A stretch of DNA of 64,000 nucleotides from an uncultured Vampirovibrio sp. (GCA_910577515.1 CAJTLW010000010.1:21495-85494), one strand, 5' to 3'; positions 1 through 8,863 are shown, counted from the stretch's first letter. The notes: generated by a model not told the origin, from the sequence alone. Made by a program: numbers and translations.

Positions 1-1919
1 GCCATATCTGTTAGAACTGTGCTTGCAGCAACAACAGCGGCAGAACTTGCAATTGAATTATTATACTGTTTTGAGAAGATATCATTCAGCGAGCCTGAAA
101 TAATGATTTGTACTGTCATTCTAAAGAATTTATTTATGCCCCTTAATCTTGCATCTTTTTCGGCTTCTTCTTTTGTAGAGCCGTTTCGAACGGAAGAGTT
201 AAATTCATCGTTCATATTAAACCACATGCCGGTCAGCGTTCCTAAAGTTTGAGCAATTACTGCAATTTTAGAGTTATTTCCTTTGGATGATGTTACGCTA
301 TTATTTGAAGCTAATTGCATTTTTCTTACATATTTACCAAATTCTTCGCTTAATTTTGCTTCATCATCGCCATATTTTGCCTCAAATTCAAGGAAACGTT
401 TGTATAGGTTTTTAATACCGTGGATATCTTTTGTTAATTCGGGTTTTTTAGGAATTTCCTTGCCTTGGGCTTTTAGATGTGAATTTCTAATCGCATCTTC
501 AAGTTTTGAAGCTATTTTATAGGGGTAAGATACAAGTTCTTTTATAAATCTGAAAGGTGCTGTTTTTAGAGCTTTTAAGTCTTTTGTTTTAACTTCAATT
601 TTGCCGAATAACTTTTTAGTCTTAAAATCTGTACCAAGGAGAACTTTACCTTGGGCATTGGAATTTTTTATTATCTTTTCAACATCTTGACTTAACTTGT
701 AATTCTTGCTTTGTGACAGAATATCTATTAATTTTGTCAACTCATCAGGGCTTGCATATTTTTTCTCAACAATTCCTTCATTAAATTTATCAGTATGCTT
801 CTTCATCATATCTGCAATGCTTTGACCGATTTTAGTATGGTTTTTGCCAAACCTTAAAGCGTATCCGCCAGCTATACTTAAAGCACAGAATGCAAGAATA
901 TTTTTAAAGCTCAAAGTGGGTTTTTTCTTTGCATTATTGTCGTTATTGGTTTGAATATTATGTTTTTGGGTTAATAATTCTTCAGTATTCCCTTCTTTTG
1001 CAGATTTTACAAATTCATTAATCGAAAGCGATTGTTTTTTGGAATTATTATTTTCAGGAACTTCCATTCTTGTAATTCTCATTCCCGATGTTAATCTTGA
1101 AACTACACGTGAAACAAGCCCGATGCAAGCCCCTATGATTGCAGGCGCCCATACACTCTTATTTACGGCTTTAGAAAAACAGGCAAATACTGCAAATTGG
1201 GTTATTGCTTCACAGATATTTTCTTTTATCTCTTGACCTTGTTTTTTATGTTGTTCTTTTTTAGCTTCTTCAACAGTTTTTCCTTTTTGGATTGATTTAT
1301 TATAAAAATCGCTGCCAAGGAATAATGCTGCAGTAAAGCCTGAAATAAGTCTTGTTGCAAACCTTTCTTTTTTAGTGTCATAGTTTGCAACATCGTCTGC
1401 CATTGCTTTATTTAAATTTTCATTAAATTTATCTGTAACAACATCACAGATGAATTCACAATATTCACCATGATTTTTTGTCGGATACATTCTGCTTTTT
1501 ATCATGGCTTCTGTTGCATATTTTGAAGTATTCCTGTGAATACCTTGCAATGCCCTTATTTCATCTTCTAATTGAACAGATTCCCTATATTTTTGTAAAA
1601 ATTCCGCATTATTTAATTTTGATTTCGGGAATTTTCTTACAATAAAATCGATAACGTCTAATGGCATTCCAAAGAAGATTTTAAGACTTGATGTTAATTT
1701 CTTTTTAAGGGTGTCATCCGGGATATATTTTTGTCCATTAAGTTCTTGGATAAGTCCGGAGGACTTTTTTTCAATTGAATCAATTAAACTTTCTTCTAAG
1801 CCATCAAGGCTATAATTTGCTGCCTTTTTAATAGCAATAAGGTTGTCAATATTGGGTGTCTTACCTTTAAAATTTCCACCCTGCCTTGCGTTATTCAAAT
1901 TTAACGGGGCAATTTTCAT
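1..1919 (-). CDS. Large hypothetical membrane-associated protein with N-terminal F-K-G tag (3' end outside window)
   Basis: The reading frame is open from an ATG at 1919 down to position 1 with no stop, so at least 639 codons are present and the C-terminus is missing. I checked the frame at several points and found no shift. The protein starts M-K-I-A-P-L-N, is Asn/Gln-rich for about 16 residues and then has N-F-K-G-K, the short tag seen on other proteins here. The body is Lys-rich and alpha-helical with several hydrophobic stretches, one around residues 250-280 (a Phe/Ala segment followed by an Ile/Gly/Val one) and another after LSFKN. It resembles in style, not obviously in sequence, the proteins at 23607-25754 and 41585-42646. 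I do not recognise a functional domain. It lies 124 bp downstream of a smaller tagged gene on the same strand. Confidence 0.75.
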   Translation of the reverse strand, partial: MKIAPLNLNNARQGGNFKGKTPNIDNLIAIKKAANYSLDGLEESLIDSIEKKSSGLIQELNGQKYIPDDTLKKKLTSSLKIFFGMPLDVIDFIVRKFPKSKLNNAEFLQKYRESVQLEDEIRALQGIHRNTSKYATEAMIKSRMYPTKNHGEYCEFICDVVTDKFNENLNKAMADDVANYDTKKERFATRLISGFTAALFLGSDFYNKSIQKGKTVEEAKKEQHKKQGQEIKENICEAITQFAVFACFSKAVNKSVWAPAIIGACIGLVSRVVSRLTSGMRITRMEVPENNNSKKQSLSINEFVKSAKEGNTEELLTQKHNIQTNNDNNAKKKPTLSFKNILAFCALSIAGGYALRFGKNHTKIGQSIADMMKKHTDKFNEGIVEKKYASPDELTKLIDILSQSKNYKLSQDVEKIIKNSNAQGKVLLGTDFKTKKLFGKIEVKTKDLKALKTAPFRFIKELVSYPYKIASKLEDAIRNSHLKAQGKEIPKKPELTKDIHGIKNLYKRFLEFEAKYGDDEAKLSEEFGKYVRKMQLASNNSVTSSKGNNSKIAVIAQTLGTLTGMWFNMNDEFNSSVRNGSTKEEAEKDARLRGINKFFRMTVQIIISGSLNDIFSKQYNNSIASSAAVVAASTVLTDM

Positions 1920-2043
1920 TTAACCTAATACATACATTCCTGACCTATAAAATATAAACAATGGAACAATGAAAATTGCCAGAAACGGCATTTTCTTTAT
2001 GAAAATGTTACAAAATGCATTTTAATATTAAGTAAAATTTGAA

Positions 2044-2520
2044 TTATCTGTAAGATTCTTCTTCTGCGCGCATATGCGCATAGTCTGAAGAGCCACCATC
2101 ATTATTTGAATAAAAATTGTGTCTGCTTCTTTTATATGCTTCCTCATAATCCACACCATCTGCTTCAATTATATTAATTGTCCCTATTTTTATTGCAAGC
2201 TCATGCAAATCTTCAACAGCCTCAATTGTTGTATCTTCTTTTTTAGCTTCTGCTATTATAGCTTCAGATTTAGCGCTTTTTGTAAAACCACTTAAAAATT
2301 GTCTTTTTATCTCACCAGTGTTTTTGTCTGTATATACTGAAACAAATTTGCAAAAATTAACCATATCAAAAGCATGTCTATCCCAAGCTTGTTGGAAATC
2401 ATAATACCCGCCATCTTCTTTAATCTTTTTCTTAATTGCACGCTTTGTACTATTATCTGCAAATCTGCCAAAATTAACATTCTTTGGACTAAAATTAGGG
2501 GAAATACTTAATATTCTCAT
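2044..2520 (-). CDS. Hypothetical tagged protein, 158 aa
   Basis: The protein begins M-R-I-L-S-I-S-P-N and has a V-N-F-G-R box at residues 15-19, the N-terminal tag described in the findings. After the tag it is highly charged and soluble-looking, with no hydrophobic segment long enough to span a membrane. It ends in a Ser/Glu/Tyr-rich tail. No known domain is recognised. An A/G-rich stretch (GGAGAGG, on the minus strand around 2530) lies about 8-12 nt before the ATG and fits a Shine-Dalgarno site. It probably precedes the large tagged gene at 1-1919 in one transcription unit. A real gene is likely because the frame is clean and the tag is shared; the function is unknown. Confidence 0.7.
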   Translation of the reverse strand: MRILSISPNFSPKNVNFGRFADNSTKRAIKKKIKEDGGYYDFQQAWDRHAFDMVNFCKFVSVYTDKNTGEIKRQFLSGFTKSAKSEAIIAEAKKEDTTIEAVEDLHELAIKIGTINIIEADGVDYEEAYKRSRHNFYSNNDGGSSDYAHMRAEEESYR

Positions 2521-2741
2521 TTTTCTAACAACCTCTCCAATTATTTATGCGGGGCAATCATTATAAATTAAAAGCATTTCTTTTTCAAGTAGTCTGAAAA
2601 ATATAAATATATTTGGTTTACATCCCTTAACACTTTATATAAAACTACTGGCACAATGGCATAAATTATGATAATAAATTAATTGTGCAATACTGCCAAT
2701 GTAGAAACGTTTATTAAAAGACAGATAAAGGAAACAATAAA

Positions 2742-3140
2742 ATGAGCGCATCTCAATCTAATGCACCTGAAGGAATATTATGCTCAAAAACCCACGAATG
2801 GGCGCTTGAAGAAGATAATGTTATAACCATAGGTTTAACAGATTTAATAATAGAACACCTAGGCGACATTGTGTTTGTAGAATTGCCTGAAGTTGGTTCA
2901 GAATTTGCAAAAAATGAAGTATTTGCCACAATTGAATCTGTTAAAGCAGCATCAGAAATTTATATGCCTATCGGCGGAAAAGTTGTTGAAGTGAATGAGG
3001 AGCTTATAAACTCTCCGGAACTGATGAATGAAGATGTTTGGGAAAAAGGTTGGCTTATAAAAATTGAAAGCAATACTTTTCAGGAAGATTCTCTAGGGCT
3101 TCTTGAATATGAAGATTACAAAGAAGAAGCTGTTTTATAA
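2742..3140 (+). CDS. gcvH: Glycine cleavage system H protein (lipoyl carrier)
   Basis: GcvH shuttles the aminomethyl group of glycine on a lipoyl-lysine arm between the P and T proteins. The 132-residue product matches the family in length and shows the lipoylation motif E-S-V-K-A-A-S, with the modified lysine at residue 68. The conserved GDIVFVELPEVG and P-I-G-G-K-V-V-E-V-N segments surround it. An AAAGGA Shine-Dalgarno site lies 9 nt before the ATG. No gcvT or gcvP gene is in the window, so it stands alone here. In such organisms a stand-alone H protein may serve lipoate relay rather than glycine breakdown, which is inference. The identification itself is secure. Confidence 0.95.
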   Translation: MSASQSNAPEGILCSKTHEWALEEDNVITIGLTDLIIEHLGDIVFVELPEVGSEFAKNEVFATIESVKAASEIYMPIGGKVVEVNEELINSPELMNEDVWEKGWLIKIESNTFQEDSLGLLEYEDYKEEAVL

Positions 3141-3302
3141 AGGCCTTTGGTTGCGGGGAATTCCTTGTAAATATTAAGAAATATTACAGGAATATAAAAA
3201 ATATATACAAAATAGTCAATTTTTTAATACAAAAAAACTTTATATAAGTACGAAGAGCTTAAAAATAATTAAATTAGAGAAATATAACGGAGGAATTAAC
3301 CA

Positions 3303-3491
3303 ATGGCAAGAGTACTTATTTCAATGCCCGAAAAGTTTTTAGATGAAATTGATCAAGTTGCAGATACAGAAAATCGTTCACGTTCCGAATTAATTCGTGA
3401 GGCACTCCGCACTTACATTCACAGAACAAAAATTCGTGAAAATACATTTGCACAAAAGAATGCAAATATTTTAGAAGCGCTGCTTGATTAA
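3303..3491 (+). CDS. Ribbon-helix-helix (CopG/MetJ-type) DNA-binding protein
   Basis: This is a 62-residue protein with the classic CopG layout. It has an N-terminal beta strand ARVLISMPEKFLDEID, then a helix-turn-helix with the motif N-R-S-R-S-E-L-I-R-E-A-L-R-T-Y-I at about residues 24-39. Such proteins bind operators as dimers through the strand. A GGAGG ribosome site sits about 7 nt before the start. It is monocistronic and ends in a strong terminator 40 bp downstream. There is no toxin gene next to it, so an antitoxin role is not supported by context. The N-terminal strand lacks the nickel-responsive NikR C-terminal domain. Confidence 0.85.
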   Translation: MARVLISMPEKFLDEIDQVADTENRSRSELIREALRTYIHRTKIRENTFAQKNANILEALLD

Positions 3492-3531
3492 AATATCAAA
3501 GAGTTTGAAAGAGGAGAAAAGTTTTGATTTT

Positions 3532-3563
3532 AAAGCACCCTGATTTAAAGGGTGCTTTTTTTA
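3532..3563 (+). terminator. Rho-independent terminator after the RHH gene
   Basis: A perfect 9-bp stem AAAGCACCC/GGGTGCTTT with a 9-nt loop is followed by a run of T. Confidence 0.9.
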
Positions 3564-3639
3564 TTATAATCAATACTAGCAAAAATTTTTTTTCAGAGGT
3601 TTTATAAATAGTGTGTGTTGTGTATTAGAGTAGGTAAAA

Positions 3640-5670
3640 ATGAGAATTAGTAGTATTTCACAAAATATGAACAAAGGGGTTCAATTCGGAGATGCCCTGT
3701 CTTCAAAGCAGGAGAGAGCTTTTAAAGAATTTCAGGAAGAAGACAAAAGAACGCAAGGTTATCACAACGGCATAACTATGGCAAAGTTTTATATACCGTC
3801 TCTTCCTTCAAATAGCACCGAAGATACCGGTATTGGTAAAATAAATTCTAAAGAAGCAGAACGTGCTTATGAAATAGCAAATATTTACTACAATGCCAAT
3901 GCGGCAAAAATTATGCCAATAGGGCAACTAACAGATAAAACAGAGCTTGCAGAAAACAACTATCCAGGTGCATATAACAGATCGGCTTTATCTATAGGCG
4001 AGGATGTAATAAATCTTTTTGATTTAGCATCAGATAAATGGGGCAATATTTTGCCGGAAGATGAAGTGCAAAAATTTGTTCAACAACATCAAGCTTTTGA
4101 AAAAGAGGCAATGATGTACACATCCAATGTTGTTGGCGATTTGATTGATTTTGAAACTACACTTGGGTGGAAAAGTCAGGAAGATTACCCTATAAATGAT
4201 GCTCTTCAAATTGCTTTTGAAAACTTTAAAACAAAAGCAAACCCGAATGATAACTTACAAACTTTAAGAAAAGAGTTTGAAGAATTTAAACATCAAAAAC
4301 ACCCTGTAGATTATGACGATATTTATACAAGACTTGCACTTTTTCCTTATCTTAAGGATTGGCCTGACTCTAAGGTAGATTTCTTTAAAGGTTTTGATGC
4401 AATTCCTCATATAAGGGCGCAAAAAATGCCTCAATATGAAGCATATAAAGAACAGTATAAAGATGAAATTGAATTTTATAAATTTAAACAATTTATTGCG
4501 CATAAAACCTTGCAAGAAGGTAAACAGATTATAAATTCAAAAGGTATGGATGCAATCGGCGACTGCATTATAGGTTTTTCATGGCCGGAGCGGCAGATGT
4601 TCCCGGATGCTTTCTTAGAAGATGCCGAAGTAGGTTGGGGGCTTCCTGCAATTAATTTCCACGATTTAATAGACAAAAACGACAGTGCTGCCCATCGGCT
4701 TTTAAGAGCAAAGGTTTCACACTATCTTTCAAATTATGATGGCATAAGATTTGATGTGGGCTGGCAATATATGAACCCTTGCCTTATATACGACGGAGGA
4801 CACAGATACAAGCATCTTGATGCAGGCAATAAAATAACAGATTTTATTGAACAAATTGCAAGGGATGTTAAAGGCAATGATTTTGACCAAAGAAAATTGA
4901 TGTATGAATGTGATGCAGGATATCACGATTTCCCTATACAAGATGAACATACAAAAAATAAATTAAGACACATGCAGGGTATGGCAATTTTATCTACTGT
5001 TGAAGAAGAAAACGACAACAGAAATGTTGGTTGGGGAAATGCTTCATACATCAGACAAAACTTAGGACTGCATGATGATAAGTTTATTTTAGGTACAAAC
5101 AACCATGATAGAGATGGCGTATTGAGCTGTGCTAAAGATAAATTTGTTTCAAATAAACATGTAGGCGCCTTAATGCGTGTATTTAATGTAAGGCCGCAGG
5201 ATGGTGTTACAGACGGATGGAAACTCTTTAAAGATGATAACAACTTTACAGAACATATTAGAAAATATATCAGAGCAAGATTTGCTGAAATTTCTACCGT
5301 TAAACATAAATTTGCCCAATTCTATGATATTCTAGGCAGAGAAGAAAAAACCGATTACCATACAGGCGGAAATAAAAATCTTGAAAATCATCAATTGGAT
5401 TATAAAAACAGACTTGAAGGGAATTATGAAGAAAATTTCCACAGAGCCTTGCAGGATGGTGTCGGATATAATGCTGCAGATGTTATTAAATTTAGAATGG
5501 AACATGACGGAAGCAGAGAACGGCACCCTGAGTTATATGAAAAAGCTTGCAAATATGCAGCTTATTTAAGCCATAAGGGCGGAATTTACACAAGAGAACA
5601 GGCTAATAATTCCAATAGAGCAGATTTAGATATTGAATCTATGTCGCTTGATGAAATTCAAAATATGTAA
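3640..5670 (+). CDS. Divergent GH77-like 4-alpha-glucanotransferase with N-terminal tag
   Basis: The 676-residue protein opens with M-R-I-S-S-I-S-Q-N and a V-Q-F-G box (residues 14-17). The middle resembles amylomaltase (MalQ, GH77). A segment F-K-Q-F-I-A-H-K-T and G-M-D-A-I-G-D-C-I-I-G corresponds to the family's QFxxxxQW and GIxIxGDxPI blocks. Then come W-G-L-P-A-I-N-F and the nucleophile motif G-I-R-F-D (D372). A candidate acid/base sits in Y-E-C-D-A-G (E423, where the family has EDLG), and N-N-H-D (D490) fits the third carboxylate. All three catalytic acids therefore seem retained although overall similarity is low. The family transfers alpha-1,4-glucan segments in glycogen or maltodextrin metabolism. 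There is no signal peptide. The spacing of the motifs supports GH77 over GH13, but family assignment needs a profile search. Confidence 0.65.
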   Translation: MRISSISQNMNKGVQFGDALSSKQERAFKEFQEEDKRTQGYHNGITMAKFYIPSLPSNSTEDTGIGKINSKEAERAYEIANIYYNANAAKIMPIGQLTDKTELAENNYPGAYNRSALSIGEDVINLFDLASDKWGNILPEDEVQKFVQQHQAFEKEAMMYTSNVVGDLIDFETTLGWKSQEDYPINDALQIAFENFKTKANPNDNLQTLRKEFEEFKHQKHPVDYDDIYTRLALFPYLKDWPDSKVDFFKGFDAIPHIRAQKMPQYEAYKEQYKDEIEFYKFKQFIAHKTLQEGKQIINSKGMDAIGDCIIGFSWPERQMFPDAFLEDAEVGWGLPAINFHDLIDKNDSAAHRLLRAKVSHYLSNYDGIRFDVGWQYMNPCLIYDGGHRYKHLDAGNKITDFIEQIARDVKGNDFDQRKLMYECDAGYHDFPIQDEHTKNKLRHMQGMAILSTVEEENDNRNVGWGNASYIRQNLGLHDDKFILGTNNHDRDGVLSCAKDKFVSNKHVGALMRVFNVRPQDGVTDGWKLFKDDNNFTEHIRKYIRARFAEISTVKHKFAQFYDILGREEKTDYHTGGNKNLENHQLDYKNRLEGNYEENFHRALQDGVGYNAADVIKFRMEHDGSRERHPELYEKACKYAAYLSHKGGIYTREQANNSNRADLDIESMSLDEIQNM

Positions 5671-5705
5671 AATATACGTTTAAAAGCTTTTTTTACTTTC
5701 CATGC

Positions 5706-5731
5706 TTTCCATGCCTTTAAAGGCATGGAAA
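5706..5731. repeat. 26-bp perfect palindrome
   Basis: The core CCATGCCTTTAAAGGCATGG is extended by three matched bases on each side. It lies 35 bp after the stop of the GH77-like gene and could act as a terminator hairpin, although no strong T-run follows; a T-rich stretch lies before it, so termination of minus-strand transcripts is also possible. Confidence 0.75.
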
Positions 5732-5793
5732 TTTAGTAATCGTTACATTTCTTAACTAAAAATTCAAAAAATCAAAACCATGAAAACATGTAC

Positions 5794-5838
5794 TGCACAT
5801 GGGTTTTGCATGTATCAAATCATGGAAAGCCATGTGCA
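5794..5838. repeat. Nested stem-loop with 9-bp outer arms
   Basis: TGCACATGG at 5794-5802 pairs with CCATGTGCA at 5830-5838. Inside, two CATG tetramers can form a second short stem. The structure is visible directly; its role is unknown. Confidence 0.55.
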
Positions 5839-6045
5839 AAGATTATCTTGGGGTACTCAATTCCTTAATATACAAGCCATGCAAGCCATATAGGGTTTGT
5901 TACATGATGTTAATAATTGGCCAAAATACACTTGTATCCTAGCTCTTAAGGGTTATAATAGTATTAAATTCAGTTAGGGCAAGCCTTTTCAATAGTTGAA
6001 GGGCTTTGTGTTTGAAGTAGTGCTTTTAAAAATGGAGAAAAACAA

Positions 6046-6264
6046 GTGCTAAAAAGTAGGGATATGGGTCGTGCAGTTGCAGTAAGAAGATGGACAACTA
6101 CAGCAATGGAATGCTACAAAAGAGGGTGCAATTGCGAAGGATGTTTTTATACAGATTTCTTTGGCAAATCATCTCAAAAATGTCAAATGAAAGCCTCTGT
6201 TTTAGAATTAGTAAGGGTATTAGGCAAGCCTGACATTGAAATGCAACAAATTCTTAATGATTAG
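6046..6264 (+). CDS. Small cysteine-rich protein, probable metal binder
   Basis: The 72-residue protein uses a GTG start at 6046, chosen because a GGAG ribosome site lies 8 nt upstream; an ATG six codons later is the alternative. It is basic at the N-terminus (G-R-A-V-A-V-R-R-W) and then has the cysteine cluster C-Y-K-R-G-C-N-C-E-G-C-F-Y, with another cysteine near Q-K-C-Q-M-K. The spacing C-x4-C-x-C-x2-C suggests a zinc or Fe-S site. The C-terminal helix ASVLELVRVLGKPD looks like a regulator tail. I know of no characterised family with this pattern, so regulation or RNA/DNA binding is only a guess. It is monocistronic behind a structured leader. Confidence 0.65.
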   Translation: MLKSRDMGRAVAVRRWTTTAMECYKRGCNCEGCFYTDFFGKSSQKCQMKASVLELVRVLGKPDIEMQQILND

Positions 6265-6299
6265 GCATAAAACGGGTGAATTGAAATTTACGGGTGAAA

Positions 6300-6719
6300 T
6301 TATTGGAACTTAAAACCGTAAGGTAAAAGCTCGCTTAGTTTATAAACGACAAATTCTGTATTATCATCTTCCAAAATAACATTAATGTCATAGTTATTGC
6401 CATGCATTATACTAAATTCATTCAGCCATTGCAGGCAGGCTCCACAAGGAAGACAGTGCTTTTGATTAGGGCTGAATACTGCAATTGCAGTTAACTGGCT
6501 TTTTTCGCCTGCTGCAAGTGCAGAAGAAAGCGTATTTCTTTCAGCACATAAACCTAAACCGTAGCTAACATTTTCAATATTTGAACCTAAATAAATATTT
6601 CCGCTTTCAAAAAGTGCTGCTGCGCCTACCGCAAAATTAGAATAAGGAGAATAGCTTGTTTTGCTTGCAGCTTTTGCTTTTTCCAAAAGTTCTAAAAATT
6701 CTGTTTTCAATTCTTCCAT
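6300..6719 (-). CDS. cdd: Cytidine deaminase
   Basis: This enzyme deaminates cytidine and deoxycytidine for pyrimidine salvage. The 139-residue length fits the small homotetrameric class. The motif N-I-E-N-V-S-Y-G-L-G-L-C-A-E-R-N carries the first zinc cysteine and the catalytic glutamate, and P-C-G-A-C-L-Q carries the other two zinc cysteines. The substrate-binding Y-S-P-Y-S-N-F-A-V-G-A-A segment is intact. A GGAAATG sequence upstream is the probable ribosome site. It lies just downstream of the metallo-hydrolase gene on the same strand with a 42-bp gap, so the two may be cotranscribed. Confidence 0.95.
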   Translation of the reverse strand: MEELKTEFLELLEKAKAASKTSYSPYSNFAVGAAALFESGNIYLGSNIENVSYGLGLCAERNTLSSALAAGEKSQLTAIAVFSPNQKHCLPCGACLQWLNEFSIMHGNNYDINVILEDDNTEFVVYKLSELLPYGFKFQ

Positions 6720-6761
6720 AAAAACATTTCCATTCTGTTTTACTGATAACCAGGCCTTAAA

Positions 6762-7403
6762 CTAGAAGTAGCGGGCATTTTGTCCAAAATATGCATTATT
6801 TATTTTTTCATGCCCTATACTTGTATTATCGCCATGACCTGTAAAAACTTTAATTTTATCATCTAATTTAAATAATTTATTTTTTATACTGTTTTCTATT
6901 TCTTTAAATGAGCCGCCCGGAAGGTCGCATCTGCCGATTTCTTCAAAAAACAAGGTATCGCCTACAAATAAATTATCATCAATTAAATAGCAAAGAGAGC
7001 CTTTTGAATGCCCCGGCGTTGATATAACATCAACAGTTTTGCCGCAAAATTCAATTTTTCTTGTATCATCGATAAATTCATCAATTTTTATCGCTTCTAC
7101 TCTTCTATGGTTAAATAAATCGCATTGCAGAGTTAAATTTTTGTATAAATCTTCATCAGCTCTTGCCATCAAAACTTTTACATCAGGAAATTTTTCCTTA
7201 AATTCTTTTAGACCCATACAATGGTCGAAATGAGCGTGTGTAATTAAAATATATTCAAGGTTTAAACCTTTTTTTTCAATAAAATCAAAAATAGCATCAT
7301 TTGAACCGGCGCAATCAACAAGTAAAGCGCATTTTAAATTTTCATCATATAAAAGGTAATTATTTGCTGCAAATTCAAGCGGAACAAATTTTTCTATCAA
7401 CAT
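6762..7403 (-). CDS. Metallo-beta-lactamase-fold hydrolase (glyoxalase II-like)
   Basis: This 213-residue protein has the binuclear-metal motif T-H-A-H-F-D-H at about residues 55-61. It also has the later ligands T-P-G-H-S, G-D-T-L-F and G-H-G-D-N-T typical of the YcbL/GloB-like branch. Members hydrolyse thioesters such as S-lactoylglutathione or act on related small molecules. The C-terminal substrate domain of classical glyoxalase II is missing, so it belongs to the short class and the substrate cannot be stated. An AAGGA site lies about 8 nt before the ATG. It sits between a short hypothetical gene and cdd on the same strand. Confidence 0.9.
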   Translation of the reverse strand: MLIEKFVPLEFAANNYLLYDENLKCALLVDCAGSNDAIFDFIEKKGLNLEYILITHAHFDHCMGLKEFKEKFPDVKVLMARADEDLYKNLTLQCDLFNHRRVEAIKIDEFIDDTRKIEFCGKTVDVISTPGHSKGSLCYLIDDNLFVGDTLFFEEIGRCDLPGGSFKEIENSIKNKLFKLDDKIKVFTGHGDNTSIGHEKINNAYFGQNARYF

Positions 7404-7431
7404 CTATAAATCCTTAACTTTTTTAGATTTT

Positions 7432-7734
7432 TCAGTTCCAATATTTTAACATACTTAAACATTGAATAAAAGGGTTTTGGGGTTTATTTGTACGATATGC
7501 TGTAAGTAAAATTTCCCCGATTTCTGTTTCATTAAGGTCAAAGTGCAGTTTCAGGTCATTTAAATATTTGTTTAAATGACCTTTTGCAGATAACATATTT
7601 TCGCTGAACTCCTTTTTAAAAGGAGAAGTAAATTTTTCTTTAAAACGCCTTAGGGAAGACCCCTGTAAGCAATTTTTTAAACAATTTTGAAAATTTTCGC
7701 TTGATAAAAAACCATCATAGAAACGTCTTTTCAT
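7432..7734 (-). CDS. Hypothetical basic protein, about 100 aa
   Basis: The frame can extend to a TTG at 7749, but no ribosome site precedes it. An ATG five codons further in (7734) has GGGTG upstream and is preferred. The product begins M-K-R-R-F-Y-D-G-F-L-S and is rich in Lys, Phe and Leu. It has two Cys close together (C-L-K-N-C) and a helical C-terminal half ending L-S-M-L-K-Y-W-N. No membrane segment or known domain is recognised. It lies 28 bp upstream of the metallo-hydrolase gene in the same orientation, which suggests cotranscription. Confidence 0.5.
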   Translation of the reverse strand: MKRRFYDGFLSSENFQNCLKNCLQGSSLRRFKEKFTSPFKKEFSENMLSAKGHLNKYLNDLKLHFDLNETEIGEILLTAYRTNKPQNPFIQCLSMLKYWN

Positions 7735-7914
7735 AAAACATACACCCAAAATAAGCGCTTAAAGGCAGACTTTACACGCTTTTTACACTTTCTCACTTTC
7801 GCAAAATAAAACCTCTTTTAAAGGTTTCAAAAATATAATAAAAAATTTTAAAGCGGAAAACATTGCCTTTTAGTTTAATTGCTTATCCCATAAAAGACCA
7901 ATTTCTCAAGGGTT

Positions 7915-8835
7915 TTATTCTTTAAAGGATTTATTTTTTGAGGGCAAAATGTTTTCAAATTTAAACATGTAAGGTTTTTGAGCTTCTTCTTCATCTTTTA
8001 AGCCCAAAATTCGCTCTAAATCAAGCTTTAAATTTCCAAGATCATCATATTTTTTCAAATTACCATCAATTGCAATTGATATATCCCCAGTTTCTTCTGA
8101 TATTACAATGCAAGCACAATCAGACATTTCTGTTACACCTATTGCTGCTCTGTGGCGCGTTCCATATCTCCAGCTTAATTTAGGGTCTTCTGTTAAAGGC
8201 AAAAGCACCCCTGCAGATTGGATTATATCGTTATTTATTACAACAGCGCCATCATGCAGCGGGGTTTTTGGGTGAAATATGGTTAAAAGAAGCTCTTGTG
8301 AAAGGTTTCCGTTAATTTCGACCCCGACATCTGAATGGCACAGGCTTTTATCATCTTTTTGCAAAACAATAAGCCCGCCAATTTTGAGCCTTGACATATA
8401 TTTTATGGTTTCAATTAATTCTTTAACAACATCAATGCTATCATCTCTTCTAACATAGGCTTTTTTTCCAGATAAAATTCTGCTTAAAATATCGTTTTGC
8501 CCGATGTAGCCTAAAAATCTTCTTAATTCCGGCTGAAAAATAACGATTAAACCAACCGTTACAACGGATACCAGAGTCTTTAGAAACATTCCGAAAATTT
8601 GAAGATTGATTTTTATCAAAAATTCAGAAAACAACCACATTACAAGAAGCCCGAAAATCCCTCTTACAAGGGTTTCAGAGTGCGTTCCTTTAATATATTT
8701 TTTATAAACAAAAATTAAAATCAAAGCAAGGATTACAACTTCTGTTATATTTACACCTAATTGCCCCCCGCCAAATGTGCGGGAAAATTCATAGAATTGC
8801 CTGAACATGTTTTGGTATAAATCAGTGAAATCCAA
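7915..8835 (-). CDS. dacA: Membrane diadenylate cyclase CdaA (DacA)
   Basis: CdaA makes the second messenger c-di-AMP from two ATP at the inner face of the membrane. The 306-residue protein has three hydrophobic segments in residues 28-100, the usual CdaA anchor, followed by a DisA_N cyclase domain. The catalytic motifs D-G-A (195-197) and G-T-R-H-R-A (225-230) are intact. A TTG start at 8835 with AAGG upstream is used. It lies 28 bp behind lysA on the same strand, so the two are likely one operon. No CdaR or GlmM gene, its usual partners in Firmicutes, is next to it. Confidence 0.95.
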   Translation of the reverse strand: MDFTDLYQNMFRQFYEFSRTFGGGQLGVNITEVVILALILIFVYKKYIKGTHSETLVRGIFGLLVMWLFSEFLIKINLQIFGMFLKTLVSVVTVGLIVIFQPELRRFLGYIGQNDILSRILSGKKAYVRRDDSIDVVKELIETIKYMSRLKIGGLIVLQKDDKSLCHSDVGVEINGNLSQELLLTIFHPKTPLHDGAVVINNDIIQSAGVLLPLTEDPKLSWRYGTRHRAAIGVTEMSDCACIVISEETGDISIAIDGNLKKYDDLGNLKLDLERILGLKDEEEAQKPYMFKFENILPSKNKSFKE

Positions 8836-8863
8836 GTTTTATGCCTTTTTTGCTTAAAGTAAA

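Larger units (their letters stand above)
5671..6045 (+). other. 375-bp gene-free stretch rich in CATG inverted repeats
   Basis: No coding frame is supported here. The stretch holds a 26-bp perfect palindrome (5706-5731), a nested stem-loop (5794-5838) and about ten copies of CATG within roughly 210 bp. Near its end a TATAAT-like box (about 5956) and a hairpin (GCCTTTTCAA pairing with TTGAAGGGC, about 5983-6005) precede the next gene, which suggests a promoter and a structured 5' leader. Confidence 0.5.
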
